A DNA stretch of 64,000 bases from Dactylosporangium siamense (GTDB taxonomy: Bacteria; Actinomycetota; Actinomycetes; Mycobacteriales; Micromonosporaceae): NCBI RefSeq assembly GCF_016862795.1, contig NZ_BONQ01000050.1:1-64000 (forward strand), read 5' to 3'. A program made the translations under genes and the position numbers. The notes under the pieces are model-generated. The model was not told where the DNA came from. It did not search any database and saw only the letters and a program-made list of their open reading frames with translations. Below, one piece after another: positions 51,994 to 60,224 of the stretch. The stretch's first letter is position 1. Each line of letters starts with the position of its first letter.

Positions 51994-52860
51994 TCAGTGC
52001 AGCGCCGCCACCGCGGCCTCGATCACCGTGCCGGGCGGGCTGACGACGTCGGGCACGACGCCGACGCCCTCCCAGTTGGTGCCGGTGACGCTGTCGATGA
52101 CGTAGGCCTCGGGCAGGTGCGCCAGGACCGTCGGCGCCAGCCGGATCGGCGTGATGTGATCGGCGGCACCGGGCGTGGTCTCACCCACGACGACAACCCT
52201 GCCCCGTGCCTGCAGGTGATAGGCGAGCGCTTCGCCGGACGAGAACGTGCCCTGGCCGACGATGACGGCGACCGGCTGCCGCAGGCTCGTGCCGGACGGC
52301 AGGGCGGGCGTCCACCACTGGCGCCGCCGGTCCGGGTAGACGACCTCGGACAGCTGCGTCGGTGTATCGCCGAGCAGCCGGCCGGCGATGTGCGCCACCG
52401 TCGCCGGGTCGCCGCCCCCGTTGGCGCGCAGGTCGAGCAGGATCCGGGCGGAGCCGTGGGCGAGGGCGAACGCGGCGTCGAGATACGGCTGGGCGAGGCT
52501 GACGGCGTCGAGGTCGTCGACGCTGATGAGGCAGGTGCCGTCCGCCAGCCGCCGCACCTGCGAGACGCACGCGGCCCGGGCCCGGACCACGGCCGGGTCG
52601 GGATCAGGCCAGCCCGGCGACTCGGTGTCGGGCCGGGCGGTGCCGCCGGGCTCGAAGGCGAGCGCGAGATGGCGGGAGACCGTCCACGCACACTGTTCGA
52701 TCGCCACGCAATCGGCGCCGGTGACCGTGGTGTCCACGGCATCAAAACGTTCGGTGAGCACGGCGATGAGCGCGTCGCGGCGCGCGCCGGGTGGCATCAG
52801 CCGGGCCAGCCAGTCGGTGAGCCGCTCAACGAGGTCATGCACCAGCAGGGCGTCGGACAT
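51994..52860 (-). CDS. S41-family (IRBP/TSP-like) peptidase
   Basis: 288 residues, cytosolic (no signal peptide). A helical N-terminal domain (LVHDLVERLTDWLARLMPPG) precedes the S41 core: ARILLDLRANGGGDPATVAH (oxyanion-strand region) and VAVIVGQGTFSSGEALAYHL, with the nucleophile Ser in TFSSGE. VVVVGETTPGAADHITPIRL lacks the catalytic Lys of Ctp/Tsp enzymes but agrees with the IRBP-like subgroup, where other residues serve. GTNWEGVGVVPDVV closes the fold. Substrate unknown. Converges on the LysR gene with 12 bases between. Confidence 0.82.
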   Translation of the reverse strand: MSDALLVHDLVERLTDWLARLMPPGARRDALIAVLTERFDAVDTTVTGADCVAIEQCAWTVSRHLALAFEPGGTARPDTESPGWPDPDPAVVRARAACVSQVRRLADGTCLISVDDLDAVSLAQPYLDAAFALAHGSARILLDLRANGGGDPATVAHIAGRLLGDTPTQLSEVVYPDRRRQWWTPALPSGTSLRQPVAVIVGQGTFSSGEALAYHLQARGRVVVVGETTPGAADHITPIRLAPTVLAHLPEAYVIDSVTGTNWEGVGVVPDVVSPPGTVIEAAVAALH

Positions 52861-52953
52861 GACCGAACGGTAGAGCAGCGGGTCCGCGTCCAGCAGCCTC
52901 GACCGCTACGCCCGCAGCGAACCCGTCCTGCCGGTGACCGGCCACGAGGCGGA

Positions 52954-53361
52954 TCAGTGGCCCAGATGCAGGGGGAGGATCGCTGCGGTTGTCACCGCCA
53001 GGTCGCGGTCGAGCACGTCTTCCTGCGGGATGAACACCATCGCCCGTCCTTCGCCGACAGTCACGTCCCGCTGTACCGCGTGGGTCGTGCCGTGGAAGAC
53101 GTGCATGGTCACCGTGTGCGGGAAGCCCGCCTCGTACGGACGAGGGCCGCTCCACAACAGTCGGAGGTCTTCCACCGTGAGGCCTGTCTCCTCGAGCAGC
53201 TCCCGGTGTGCCGCCTGTTCCGGCGTCTCACCCGGCTCGACATGGCCGCCGGGCAAGCTCCATTGATTCGGCGAGACCGGGGTCCGATCATCGCGATGCT
53301 GCATGAGGATTGCCCCCGATGGGTCGACGAGGAGCACCAACGCGACTTCATAGCTGGCCAC
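52954..53361 (-). CDS. Nudix hydrolase
   Basis: 135 residues. The complete Nudix box [20 protein letters not shown] plus ETGLTV (Gx5Ex7REUxEExGU) begins near residue 38. The first strand [20 protein letters not shown] and QWSLPGGHV are typical of MutT-like enzymes. It hydrolyses a nucleoside diphosphate linked to another moiety; substrate unspecified. Located 33 bases beyond the P450 stop on the same strand, so possibly one transcript. Confidence 0.92.
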   Translation of the reverse strand: MASYEVALVLLVDPSGAILMQHRDDRTPVSPNQWSLPGGHVEPGETPEQAAHRELLEETGLTVEDLRLLWSGPRPYEAGFPHTVTMHVFHGTTHAVQRDVTVGEGRAMVFIPQEDVLDRDLAVTTAAILPLHLGH

Positions 53362-53394
53362 AGCGAGATCATGCCAAAGCCACGCACCGAGAGG

Positions 53395-54591
53395 TCAGAA
53401 CTCCACGTCGAGGGTGACCAGCCGGTGGCCGAGCGGCGGGGCCACGTGCAGGTCCGGGCGCTGGTACGCCGGCCGCAGGTGTGGGAACCGGTCCAGCAGG
53501 ATCCGGAAGCACTCGTCGGCCTCCATCCGGGCCAGCGCCGCACCCAGGCAGTAGAAGGCGCCCATCCCGAAGGCGGTGTGGCGGTTGGGCTTGCGCGTGA
53601 TGTCGAAGCGGTCCGGCTCCTCGAACACGTCGGGATCCCGGTTGCCGGCGAGCATGGCCAGGTAGAACTGCTCGCCGGCGGGGAACGCGTGCCCGGCCAC
53701 CTCGACCGGCTCGCCGCTGACCCGCACGATCACCCCGGCCGGGCCGTCGCAGCGCAGCATCTCCTCGACGGCCGGAGCGGTGAGCGTGGGGTCCGACCTG
53801 AGCAGCGCGAGCTGGTCCGGGTTGTCGAAGAGCAGCCGCAGGCCGTTGGCGATCAGGCCCGCGGTGGTCTCGTGGCCGGCGAACAGCAGCAGCACGCAGT
53901 TGGCGACGATCTCGTCCTCGGTGACGGTGCCGTCGCGTTCCGCGGCGACGAACATGCTCAGGATGTCCTCGCGGGGCTGCCGGCGCCGCTGCTCGACCAG
54001 GACGCGCAGGTAGTCCTGCATCTCCAGGACGCTGCGCTGCGCCTGCCGCAGCCGGTCCATGTCCGCGAGCTGGAAGACCGCGAGGATGTCGCGGGACCAG
54101 ACCTGCAGCTGCAGGCGGTCGCCCGTCGGCATGCCCAGGATCTCGGCGATGACGTTGGCCGGCAGCGGATACGCCAGGTCCTTGACGACGTCCATGCGCC
54201 CGTGCGGCGCCACCGCGTCGAGCAGCTCGTGGGTGATCTCGCGGACCCGCGGGCGCAGGGCGTCGACGGTGACCGGCGTGAAGTACCGCTTCAGCAGCTG
54301 CTGGAAACGGACATGGTCGGCCGGGTCGGTGTGCCCCATCCACAGCTGGATCGAGCGGCGCAACGGCAGCAGCTCCTCCTGCTCCGCCGCGCTCAGCCGC
54401 TCCAGGCCCTTGCCCAGGTTGGCGGTGTCCAGCCGGCGGTCCTTGAGCGCCGCGACGATGTCCGCGTGCCGGGTCAGCAGATACGCGCCGAGCTGCGGGA
54501 CCTGGCTGACCGGGCTCTCGGCCCGGATCCGGTGCAGCAATGGCATCGGCTCGGCCATCGCCTCGGGTGTGAAGATGTCATACGACCGCAT
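53395..54591 (-). CDS. Cytochrome P450, complete
   Basis: 398 residues, the normal length for soluble bacterial CYPs. C-helix region WMGHTDPADHVRFQQLLKRY; I-helix NCVLLLFAGHETTAGLIANG (AGHETT); K-helix ExxR in PAVEEMLRCDGPAGVIVR; haem loop HTAFGMGAFYCLGAALARME with ligand Cys348 and Phe in place of the common His two residues before it. No ferredoxin or reductase gene adjoins, so electrons come from elsewhere. Substrate not predictable. Divergence or fusion with other biosynthetic genes is not seen; its neighbours are a Nudix gene and the HTH/MarR regulator on the same strand. Confidence 0.95.
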   Translation of the reverse strand: MRSYDIFTPEAMAEPMPLLHRIRAESPVSQVPQLGAYLLTRHADIVAALKDRRLDTANLGKGLERLSAAEQEELLPLRRSIQLWMGHTDPADHVRFQQLLKRYFTPVTVDALRPRVREITHELLDAVAPHGRMDVVKDLAYPLPANVIAEILGMPTGDRLQLQVWSRDILAVFQLADMDRLRQAQRSVLEMQDYLRVLVEQRRRQPREDILSMFVAAERDGTVTEDEIVANCVLLLFAGHETTAGLIANGLRLLFDNPDQLALLRSDPTLTAPAVEEMLRCDGPAGVIVRVSGEPVEVAGHAFPAGEQFYLAMLAGNRDPDVFEEPDRFDITRKPNRHTAFGMGAFYCLGAALARMEADECFRILLDRFPHLRPAYQRPDLHVAPPLGHRLVTLDVEF

Positions 54592-54623
54592 GCCCCGATC
54601 CTCGCCGACGCATCGGCCGATGG

Positions 54624-55361
54624 CTATGTCTGCGGCGGTGCCGGATTTGGCGACGGGTGTACCTCGGGCTTGGTGGAGAGGACCTCGCGGACCTGTTCGG
54701 CGGCGCGGAAGATGCTCTCGCTGATGAAGTCGCTGAAGCGGGCGATGTTCTCCAGGCGGACGGCGGCCGGGTTGCCGGGGCCGAGGACGGTGACGCCGCG
54801 CCGGGCGATGTCGGCGACCTGGGCGATGCCCCGGGCGCTGGCGATCGTCGACTGATACCAGACGTCGTCGTTGACGGAGTAGCGGTCGCGGCGGCGTTCG
54901 TCGCGGCTGCGGCGGACGAGGCCCTGCTCCTCGAGGAACGCCACGGCCTTGGAGACCGATGCCGGGCTGACCTGGAGGTGCTGGACGAGTTCGGACGCGG
55001 TGAGGCTGCCCGCGTCGGCGACGAGGAGGCAGGCGAGGACGCGGGCCCCCATCTTGGGCAGGCCCTGCTGCATGAACAGGGTGGTGAACGACTCCTCGTA
55101 CTCACGCACGGCCTCGTCGTCGCGGCCGGGGGCCGGGGTGCCCGCGGGCTGGGTGGGACGGCGCCGGTGGGCGCGGTGTTCAGTGGCGCGGTGGGCCAGG
55201 TCGGCGCGGTATGCGGTGGGGCCGCCGTTGCGCATCACCTCGCGCGTGATCGTCGAGGTGGGCCGGTCGAGCCCTCTGGCGATCTCCGCGTAGGCGAGGC
55301 TGTCGGCCAGCCCCAGCGCGATCTTCTGGCGTTCCTGCTGGGTGAGTCTGCCTCCCGGCAC
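54624..55361 (-). CDS. Regulator combining an HTH_38-like and a MarR/GbsR-like winged helix
   Basis: 245 residues from GTG 55361, preceded by GGGAG. The N-terminus GGRLTQQERQKIALGLADSL, AYAEIARGLDRPTSTITREV and MRNGGPTAYRADLAHRATEH is a helix-turn-helix of the kind opening IS30-family transposases (HTH_38). The second half is MarR/GbsR-like: KMGARVLACLLVADAGSLTA, SELVQHLQVSPASVSKAVAF, and LEEQGLVRRSRDERRRDRYS (wing). No transposase catalytic domain follows, so it is a regulator. Divergent from the DUF4097 copy 2 operon; the intergenic region carries repeated CGTAGCGTT sites. Confidence 0.85.
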   Translation of the reverse strand: MPGGRLTQQERQKIALGLADSLAYAEIARGLDRPTSTITREVMRNGGPTAYRADLAHRATEHRAHRRRPTQPAGTPAPGRDDEAVREYEESFTTLFMQQGLPKMGARVLACLLVADAGSLTASELVQHLQVSPASVSKAVAFLEEQGLVRRSRDERRRDRYSVNDDVWYQSTIASARGIAQVADIARRGVTVLGPGNPAAVRLENIARFSDFISESIFRAAEQVREVLSTKPEVHPSPNPAPPQT

Positions 55362-55581
55362 GGTGATCTCCCTTCGTGGTGCCCCCAGCGTAGCGTTCCT
55401 TGCAGGCCAATGCAACGCAACAGCAGCGGATCATTGCATTAGGCGCCAGCCCGTTGCAACGAAATAGGTGTCGTGAGCTGGGATGATCCAGATGTGAAGC
55501 AATGATTGTGTTGCGAGATCTGGAAAGGCAACGTAGCGTTTCGAACGTCAGAAACACCCGGAACGAACCCAGGAGCGCATG
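55362..55581. promoter_or_regulatory. Divergent control region with CGTAGCGTT and TTGCAA sites
   Basis: CGTAGCGTT occurs at 55389-55397 and 55532-55540, each about 30-40 bases from one of the two divergent starts; the second is part of AACG-TAG-CGTT. Between them are a perfect palindrome CGTTGCAACG (55452-55461) and several TTGCA/TGCAA words (for example at 55400, 55411 and 55434). The regulator at 54624-55361 is the obvious candidate ligand of these sites, since MarR-type proteins bind such inverted repeats. Binding is inference. Confidence 0.5.
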
Positions 55582-56247
55582 ATGCAGCACTTCGACACCC
55601 CGGCCCCGATCGCCGCCGTCCTGGACATCCCCGCGGGGCGCATCCAGGTCATCGCCGCCGACCGCACCGACACCGTGGTCGAGGTCCGGCCGGCCGACCC
55701 GTCCAAGAACCGCGACGTCCGCACCGCCGGGATGACCACGGCCGACTACGCCGACGGCGTCCTGCGGGTCCGCACCGCCGAGGCCGGGAACAAGCTCATC
55801 GGCCACTCCGGATCGGTGGAGGTCACCGTCCAGCTGCCGGTGGGTTCGCGGGTCGAGGCCAGGTCCGCCGCCGCCGAGCTGCGGGGTGTCGGCCGGCTCG
55901 GTGACGTCGCCTTCGACGGTGCGTACCGCCAGATCAAGATCGACGAGGCGGCGAGCGTCCGCCTCGCCGCGGTCGACGGCGACGTCGTGGTCGGCCGGCT
56001 CAGCGGGCCGGCGGAGATCAGCACCGCCCGCGGCAGCATCCGGATCGCCGAGGCGGTCCGCGGCACGGTCGTGCTGCAGACCCGGTCCGGCGACATCGCG
56101 GTCGCCGCGGCGGCCGGGGTGTCGGCCGCGCTGGACGCCGGCACCGGCTACGGCCGGGTCAGCAACGCCCTCAAGAACACCGGCACCGCCGAGCTCGACA
56201 TCCGCGCCACCACCGGCCAGGGCGACATCACCGCCCGCAGCCTCTGA
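55582..56247 (+). CDS. DUF4097 beta-strand-repeat protein (copy 2)
   Basis: 221 residues. ATG 55582 is favoured (AGGAG 6 bases upstream); ATG 55579 is adjacent. Starts HFDTPAPIAAVLDIPAGRIQ with VIAADRTDTVVEVRPADPSK, clearly homologous to the start of the copy at 9371-10216. Beta repeats follow (VEARSAAAELRGVGRLGDVA; VRLAAVDGDVVVGRLSGPAE; GTVVLQTRSGDIAVAAAAGV), ending ATTGQGDITARSL. Shorter than copy 1. No signal peptide. Paired downstream with an alpha/beta hydrolase and upstream with an HTH/MarR regulator, whereas copy 1 has an RHH regulator and exporters. Confidence 0.85.
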   Translation: MQHFDTPAPIAAVLDIPAGRIQVIAADRTDTVVEVRPADPSKNRDVRTAGMTTADYADGVLRVRTAEAGNKLIGHSGSVEVTVQLPVGSRVEARSAAAELRGVGRLGDVAFDGAYRQIKIDEAASVRLAAVDGDVVVGRLSGPAEISTARGSIRIAEAVRGTVVLQTRSGDIAVAAAAGVSAALDAGTGYGRVSNALKNTGTAELDIRATTGQGDITARSL

Positions 56248-56282
56248 GCCCGCAAGCCCACTCGAAAACCAAAGGAGCAGTC

Positions 56283-57059
56283 ATGACCGCGCAATGGACC
56301 GGAATGGTCACCGTCGACGACACCGCCCTGGCCGTCACCGACACCGGCGGCACCGGCACCCCCGTGCTCTACCTCAACGGCCAGTTCGCCACCCAGGGCT
56401 ACTGGGGCCGGGTCATCGCCGACCTGGGCCCGCAGTGGCGGCACATCACCTACGACGAGCGGGCCCGGGGCCGCAGGTCGAAGCGCTCCGCGGACTACTC
56501 GTTCGAGGCCGCCGTCCGTGACGTCGACGCCGTGCTCGCGGCGAGGAACGTCGACCGGGCGCTGGTCGTCGGCTGGTCCTACGGCGCGGTCATCGGGGCG
56601 CACTGGGCCGCCCGCAACCCGCAGCGCGCCATCGGTGCGGTCCTGGTCGACGGCGCGTTCCCGCACGACTGGCTCGACGACGCGATGGAGGTGCGAATCC
56701 GTAAGCTGTTCAAGCGGATCAGCTGGTTCACCGTGCCGCTGCGCGCGACGGGCCTGGCGCCGCGGATGAGCGCGGCGGAGCAGGCCGAGAGCAACATCGA
56801 GCTCGGCAAGCTGTCCCGCGAGCGGGAGCTGGGCCCGGTGCTGGACCAGATCAAGGTCCAGACCCGCTACGTGGTCGCGTCGGGCACGTCGTTCGGCAGC
56901 AAGGGCGACGAGCAGGAGCGGATCCGGGCCAGCCTCGACCAGGTGCTCGTGCGCAACCCGAACATCAAGATCAGTGCGAAGGTCGCGAGCAACCACGGCG
57001 CGATCCTCAAGAAGGACGCGGTGGCGATCGCCCTGGCGGTTCGCGAGGTCGCGGCGTGA
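56283..57059 (+). CDS. Alpha/beta hydrolase
   Basis: 258 residues, ATG 56283 behind AAGGAG. GTPVLYLNGQFATQGYWGRV holds the oxyanion region; the nucleophile elbow is RALVVGWSYGAVIGAHWAAR (G-W-S-Y-G, Ser about 98); RAIGAVLVDGAFPHDW follows; a C-terminal ASNHGAILKKD provides the His. A lid of charged helices (RIRKLFKRISWFTVPLRATG) follows the elbow. Likely esterase or haloperoxidase-fold hydrolase, cytosolic. 35 bases after the DUF4097 gene, so an operon; ends at the hairpin 57065-57107. Confidence 0.88.
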   Translation: MTAQWTGMVTVDDTALAVTDTGGTGTPVLYLNGQFATQGYWGRVIADLGPQWRHITYDERARGRRSKRSADYSFEAAVRDVDAVLAARNVDRALVVGWSYGAVIGAHWAARNPQRAIGAVLVDGAFPHDWLDDAMEVRIRKLFKRISWFTVPLRATGLAPRMSAAEQAESNIELGKLSRERELGPVLDQIKVQTRYVVASGTSFGSKGDEQERIRASLDQVLVRNPNIKISAKVASNHGAILKKDAVAIALAVREVAA

Positions 57060-57064
57060 CCCAC

Positions 57065-57107
57065 GACGTCCCCCTCACTCCAGCGGCAGCTGGGGGAGGG
57101 GGACGTG
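57065..57107 (+). terminator. Terminator after DUF4097/hydrolase operon
   Basis: GACGTCCCCCTC (57065-57076) pairs with GAGGGGGACGTG (57096-57107), 11 matches; the loop itself contains CCAGC/GCTGG arms. Lies 6 bases after the hydrolase stop. The rest of the gap to 57242 holds the ribosome-binding site GAGGAGG of the next gene and nothing else I recognise. Confidence 0.7.
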
Positions 57108-57242
57108 GTGCTGCCACCCCGAGGGGTGGTCAAGGCCTCTCGGCAGCTCGAGGCGGGAGGAGATTCCGCCGGCCCGGCTTGTCGGCAGTTGTCGCGGGTA
57201 GCGTCTCGAACGGTGCTCGGCTGCAACTCCGAGGAGGTATCG

Positions 57243-57677
57243 ATGACCCGGACAATCGCGCCGTCATTCGAGGGCGTGCATCATGTCGCATTCACCGTCA
57301 GGGACCTCGACAAGAGCATCGAGTGGTACAGGAAGGTCTTTCAGGGTGATGTGGTGGAAGGGAAGCTGGCGCATTACGGGCGCGAGTGGAGCGGATACGC
57401 CGAACTCGTCGTCGAGCCCCGAACCGGACTGACGATCGGCCTGCACCACAACAATGCCAACCAGGGCGAGGAGATGGACGAGACCCGCACCGGACTGGAC
57501 CACATCTCGCTGAAGGTCGACGGTCGTCAGGGCCTGCAGGCCTGGGCGGACTGGCTCGACAGCCTTGGTATCGCGCACTCCGGCATCCAGAGCATGAAGG
57601 AGCCGTTCACCTTCTCCACGGTCGTGTTCCGGGACATCGACAACAACCAGCTCGAGGTCATAGCCGTCGACGTCTGA
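57243..57677 (+). CDS. VOC-family (glyoxalase-fold) protein
   Basis: 144 residues, ATG 57243 after GAGGAGG. GVHHVAFTVRDLDKSIEWYR opens the first beta-alpha-beta unit (His ligand in HHVAFTV); ELVVEPRTGLTIGLHHNNAN; TGLDHISLKVDGRQGLQAWA opens the second unit (His in DHISL); TVVFRDIDNNQLEVIAVDV ends with Glu as expected for a metal ligand. Resembles lactoylglutathione-lyase/dioxygenase-type small VOC enzymes. First of a three-gene operon with an SDR and an alcohol dehydrogenase. Confidence 0.88.
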   Translation: MTRTIAPSFEGVHHVAFTVRDLDKSIEWYRKVFQGDVVEGKLAHYGREWSGYAELVVEPRTGLTIGLHHNNANQGEEMDETRTGLDHISLKVDGRQGLQAWADWLDSLGIAHSGIQSMKEPFTFSTVVFRDIDNNQLEVIAVDV

Positions 57678-57697
57678 CAATCGATGAGGAGACTGAC

Positions 57698-58546
57698 GTG
57701 ACCAGGGTGCTTATCACGGGATGCGGCACTGGTTTCGGACACGAGGTGGCCATGCGTCTGGCGGAGAAGGGCTTCGATGTCATCGCCGCCGTGGAGATCT
57801 GGGCCCAGGTGCAGACCCTGAAGCAGCAGGCAGCTCAACGCGACGTGCGGCTGCAGGTGGAGAAGCTCGACGTCACTGACGAAGGCGACCGCCGGAAGGC
57901 GTTGACGTGGGACGTCGAGGTGCTGGTGAACAACGCCGGCGTCGGCGAGGGCGGCTCGACGCTCGACATCCCGGCAGCGAACATCCGCCGGGAATTCGAG
58001 GTCAACGTCACCGGACCGCTGCTGCTGACCCAGGGCATCGCCAAGCAGATGGTCAAGCGCGGCAAGGGACGTATCGTGTGGGTCTCCTCGCGAGAGGGGC
58101 TCAACGTCAATCCCTTCACGGGTATCTACGCGGCGTCCAAGCACGCGATCGAGGCCATCGCCGAGACAATGGCGATGGAGCTGCAGGAGTTCGGTGTCGA
58201 GGTCGCCACCGTCAATCCCGGACCGTTCCTGACCGGCTTCAACGATCGAATGTTCCAGACCTGGCAGAGCTGGGAGGATGACCCGTCCGAGCGGCTCTTC
58301 GACTACGCGAAACTCGCCTTTCCGCGCGCCCAGTTCGACCCCGAGCCGGTCTACGCCACGATGACCGCCGTCGCCGCCGGCGAGGTGGACACGTATCGCA
58401 ACCTGGAACCCAAGCAGATGATCGACGAGACCAAGCGCCTGCAGCAGGCGCCGTGGGACAGGAAGACGACGGACGGTTTGGGCACCCGGTCCAGGCAGCT
58501 TCAGGCCTCCTACGACATGGAGCCCGAAACCCCGATCGCTGTGTAG
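57698..58546 (+). CDS. Short-chain dehydrogenase/reductase
   Basis: 282 residues from GTG 57698 behind GAGGAGA. Cofactor loop VLITGCGTGFGHEVAMRLAE (TGxxxGxG); EVLVNNAGVGEGGSTLDIPA (NNAG); catalytic Ser in RIVWVSSREGLNVNPF; YAASKHAIEAIAETMAMELQ provides Tyr-x3-Lys; VATVNPGPFLTGFND follows. A C-terminal extension (LGTRSRQLQASYDMEPETPI) is longer than average. All catalytic residues are intact. Lies 20 bases after the VOC gene. Confidence 0.92.
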   Translation: MTRVLITGCGTGFGHEVAMRLAEKGFDVIAAVEIWAQVQTLKQQAAQRDVRLQVEKLDVTDEGDRRKALTWDVEVLVNNAGVGEGGSTLDIPAANIRREFEVNVTGPLLLTQGIAKQMVKRGKGRIVWVSSREGLNVNPFTGIYAASKHAIEAIAETMAMELQEFGVEVATVNPGPFLTGFNDRMFQTWQSWEDDPSERLFDYAKLAFPRAQFDPEPVYATMTAVAAGEVDTYRNLEPKQMIDETKRLQQAPWDRKTTDGLGTRSRQLQASYDMEPETPIAV

Positions 58547-58578
58547 TCGTCGGCATCCTCCGCTGGGGAGAGCAGATC

Positions 58579-59652
58579 ATGCAGATGCGAGCCGCTCGGA
58601 TGTACGGGTACCGGCAGCCGCTCCGGGTCGAAGAGGTTCCGGTGCCCGAGATCAGCCCGGACGGGATCCTGGTGAAGGTCGCCGCGGCGGGCATGTGCCG
58701 AAGCGACTACCAGCTCGTTGACGGCTACTTCAGGGACCCGTTCCCGGTACCGTTTCCGTACATCCCCGGGCACGAGATCGCCGGTCGCGTGGCGGGGCTG
58801 GGCAGCGCGGTGCCGGCTGCGGCCCGCCTTTCCGAAGGCGACCCGGTCGTGGTCTACCCGAGCTGGGGTGACGGCACCTGCCGGCAGTGCCGCGAGGGCA
58901 ACGAGCAGTTGTGCAGCGGCGACGGACGATGGGTGGGCTTCGGCCCGCCCGGGGGATTCGCCGAGTACGTCGCCGTGCCCTACCGCTCCGCGATCCCGGT
59001 GGCCGGGGCCGGTGCGGACACCCCGGAGACGCTCGCGCCGCTGACCGACGCGGGCGTGACCCCCTACCGCGGGTTGAAGAAGCTCCGCGACGCCGGCAAG
59101 CTCGGGCCGGGCCGCACGGTCGGCATCACCGGCATCGGTGGCCTGGGCGCCTATGCGGTGCAGTACGCCAGGCTGTTCGCGGGCGGCTCCACGGTGATCG
59201 CGCTCGGCCGAACGGACAGCAAGCTGGCCGTCGCGGTGGAGAACGGCGCACACCACGGGATCAACACCAGGGACCGGTCCGTCGCGGCCATCCAGGACGA
59301 GCTCGCCGAACGCACCGGCCGGCGCACCGTCGACGCCATCCTGGACTGCGCGGGCGCCACGGCATCGGTCTCACTGGGGTTCGACCTGCTGGGCGCCGAA
59401 GGCGCGCTGGTGTCCGTCGGGCTGATGAGCGACCGCGTCGAGCACCGTCTGTTCCCCTTCGTCGGAACAGAGCTGTCCTACCACGGATCGTTCTGGTCCA
59501 ACTACAACGACCTCGTCGAGGTGCTGGCACTCGCCGAGGCCGGGAAGATCAGGCATAACATCACCAAGGTGAGCCTCGAGGACATCAACGAAAACCTGGA
59601 GTCCCTCGGCCGCGGCGGCGTCGTCGGCCGCCAGGTCATCGTGTTCGACTGA
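58579..59652 (+). CDS. Zinc-dependent alcohol dehydrogenase (MDR family)
   Basis: 357 residues, ATG 58579. Catalytic-zinc ligands are in VAAAGMCRSDYQLVDGYFRD (Cys about 39) and IPGHEIAGRVAGLG (His, Glu). The structural-zinc loop GDGTCRQCREGNEQLC has three cysteines, and the first canonical Cys is replaced by Asp, which may still bind metal. Rossmann GITGIGGLGAYAVQYARLFA; LDCAGATASVSLGFDLLGAE. NAD(P)-dependent oxidation or reduction of a secondary alcohol or aldehyde. Last of the VOC-SDR-ADH operon, suggesting successive oxidation steps on one substrate. Confidence 0.92.
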   Translation: MQMRAARMYGYRQPLRVEEVPVPEISPDGILVKVAAAGMCRSDYQLVDGYFRDPFPVPFPYIPGHEIAGRVAGLGSAVPAAARLSEGDPVVVYPSWGDGTCRQCREGNEQLCSGDGRWVGFGPPGGFAEYVAVPYRSAIPVAGAGADTPETLAPLTDAGVTPYRGLKKLRDAGKLGPGRTVGITGIGGLGAYAVQYARLFAGGSTVIALGRTDSKLAVAVENGAHHGINTRDRSVAAIQDELAERTGRRTVDAILDCAGATASVSLGFDLLGAEGALVSVGLMSDRVEHRLFPFVGTELSYHGSFWSNYNDLVEVLALAEAGKIRHNITKVSLEDINENLESLGRGGVVGRQVIVFD

Positions 59653-59720
59653 GTTCCCGGAAACTCGTTCCCAACCAACTGGCGGCCCGCACCACTCAGA
59701 GTGGGTGAAGGAGGCCGGGG

Positions 59721-60224
59721 TTGCGGGATGAACGGGAGTACGTCCAGTACGCGCAGACACGTCTGCCGGCGCTGCGCCGGTTGGCGTACCGGCTGTGCGG
59801 CGACTGGTCGGGCGCGGACGACCTGGTGCAGGAGTGTCTCGTCGCGCTCTACCGGCACTGGCGCAGGGCGTCGGCGGCCGACGAGCTCGACGCCTACGTG
59901 CGCACCATGCTCGTGCACACGTACCTGTCCGAACGGCAACGCTCCTGGAGCCGCCGGGTCAGCCCCTTCGCGGAGGTGACCCCGCCACCCGCCCCACCGG
60001 TTGCTTTCGAGCACCGCGTCGACCTGCTCGCCGCCCTGGCCAGGCTGACCCGCGGCCAGCGGGCGGTGCTGGTGCTGCGCTACTGGGAGGACCTGGACGT
60101 GGCACAGACCGCCGCGGCCCTCGGCTGCTCGCCCGGCACCGTCAAGAGCCAGACCTCCGACGCGATCGCGGCCCTGCGCCGCCTGCTGCCCAACTACGTG
60201 CCGGGAGGGTCGGACCTGCCATGA
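59721..60224 (+). CDS. SigE-family ECF sigma factor
   Basis: 167 residues, TTG start at 59721 with AAGGAGG 6 bases upstream. Region 2: EYVQYAQTRLPALRRLAYRL, CGDWSGADDLVQECLVALYR and HWRRASAADELDAYVRTMLV. Region 4: ALARLTRGQRAVLVLRYWED, LDVAQTAAALGCSPGTVKSQ and TSDAIAALRRLLP. This is the SigE-like actinobacterial subfamily (YVRTMLVHTYLSERQR linker). Its stop overlaps the start of the next gene (ATGA), which is expected to encode its membrane partner. Confidence 0.93.
   Translation: MRDEREYVQYAQTRLPALRRLAYRLCGDWSGADDLVQECLVALYRHWRRASAADELDAYVRTMLVHTYLSERQRSWSRRVSPFAEVTPPPAPPVAFEHRVDLLAALARLTRGQRAVLVLRYWEDLDVAQTAAALGCSPGTVKSQTSDAIAALRRLLPNYVPGGSDLP

Noticed and set aside
54624-55361. IS30-family transposase
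   Set aside because: Only the HTH_38-like start matches; a MarR-type winged helix replaces the DDE domain and no terminal repeats are present.
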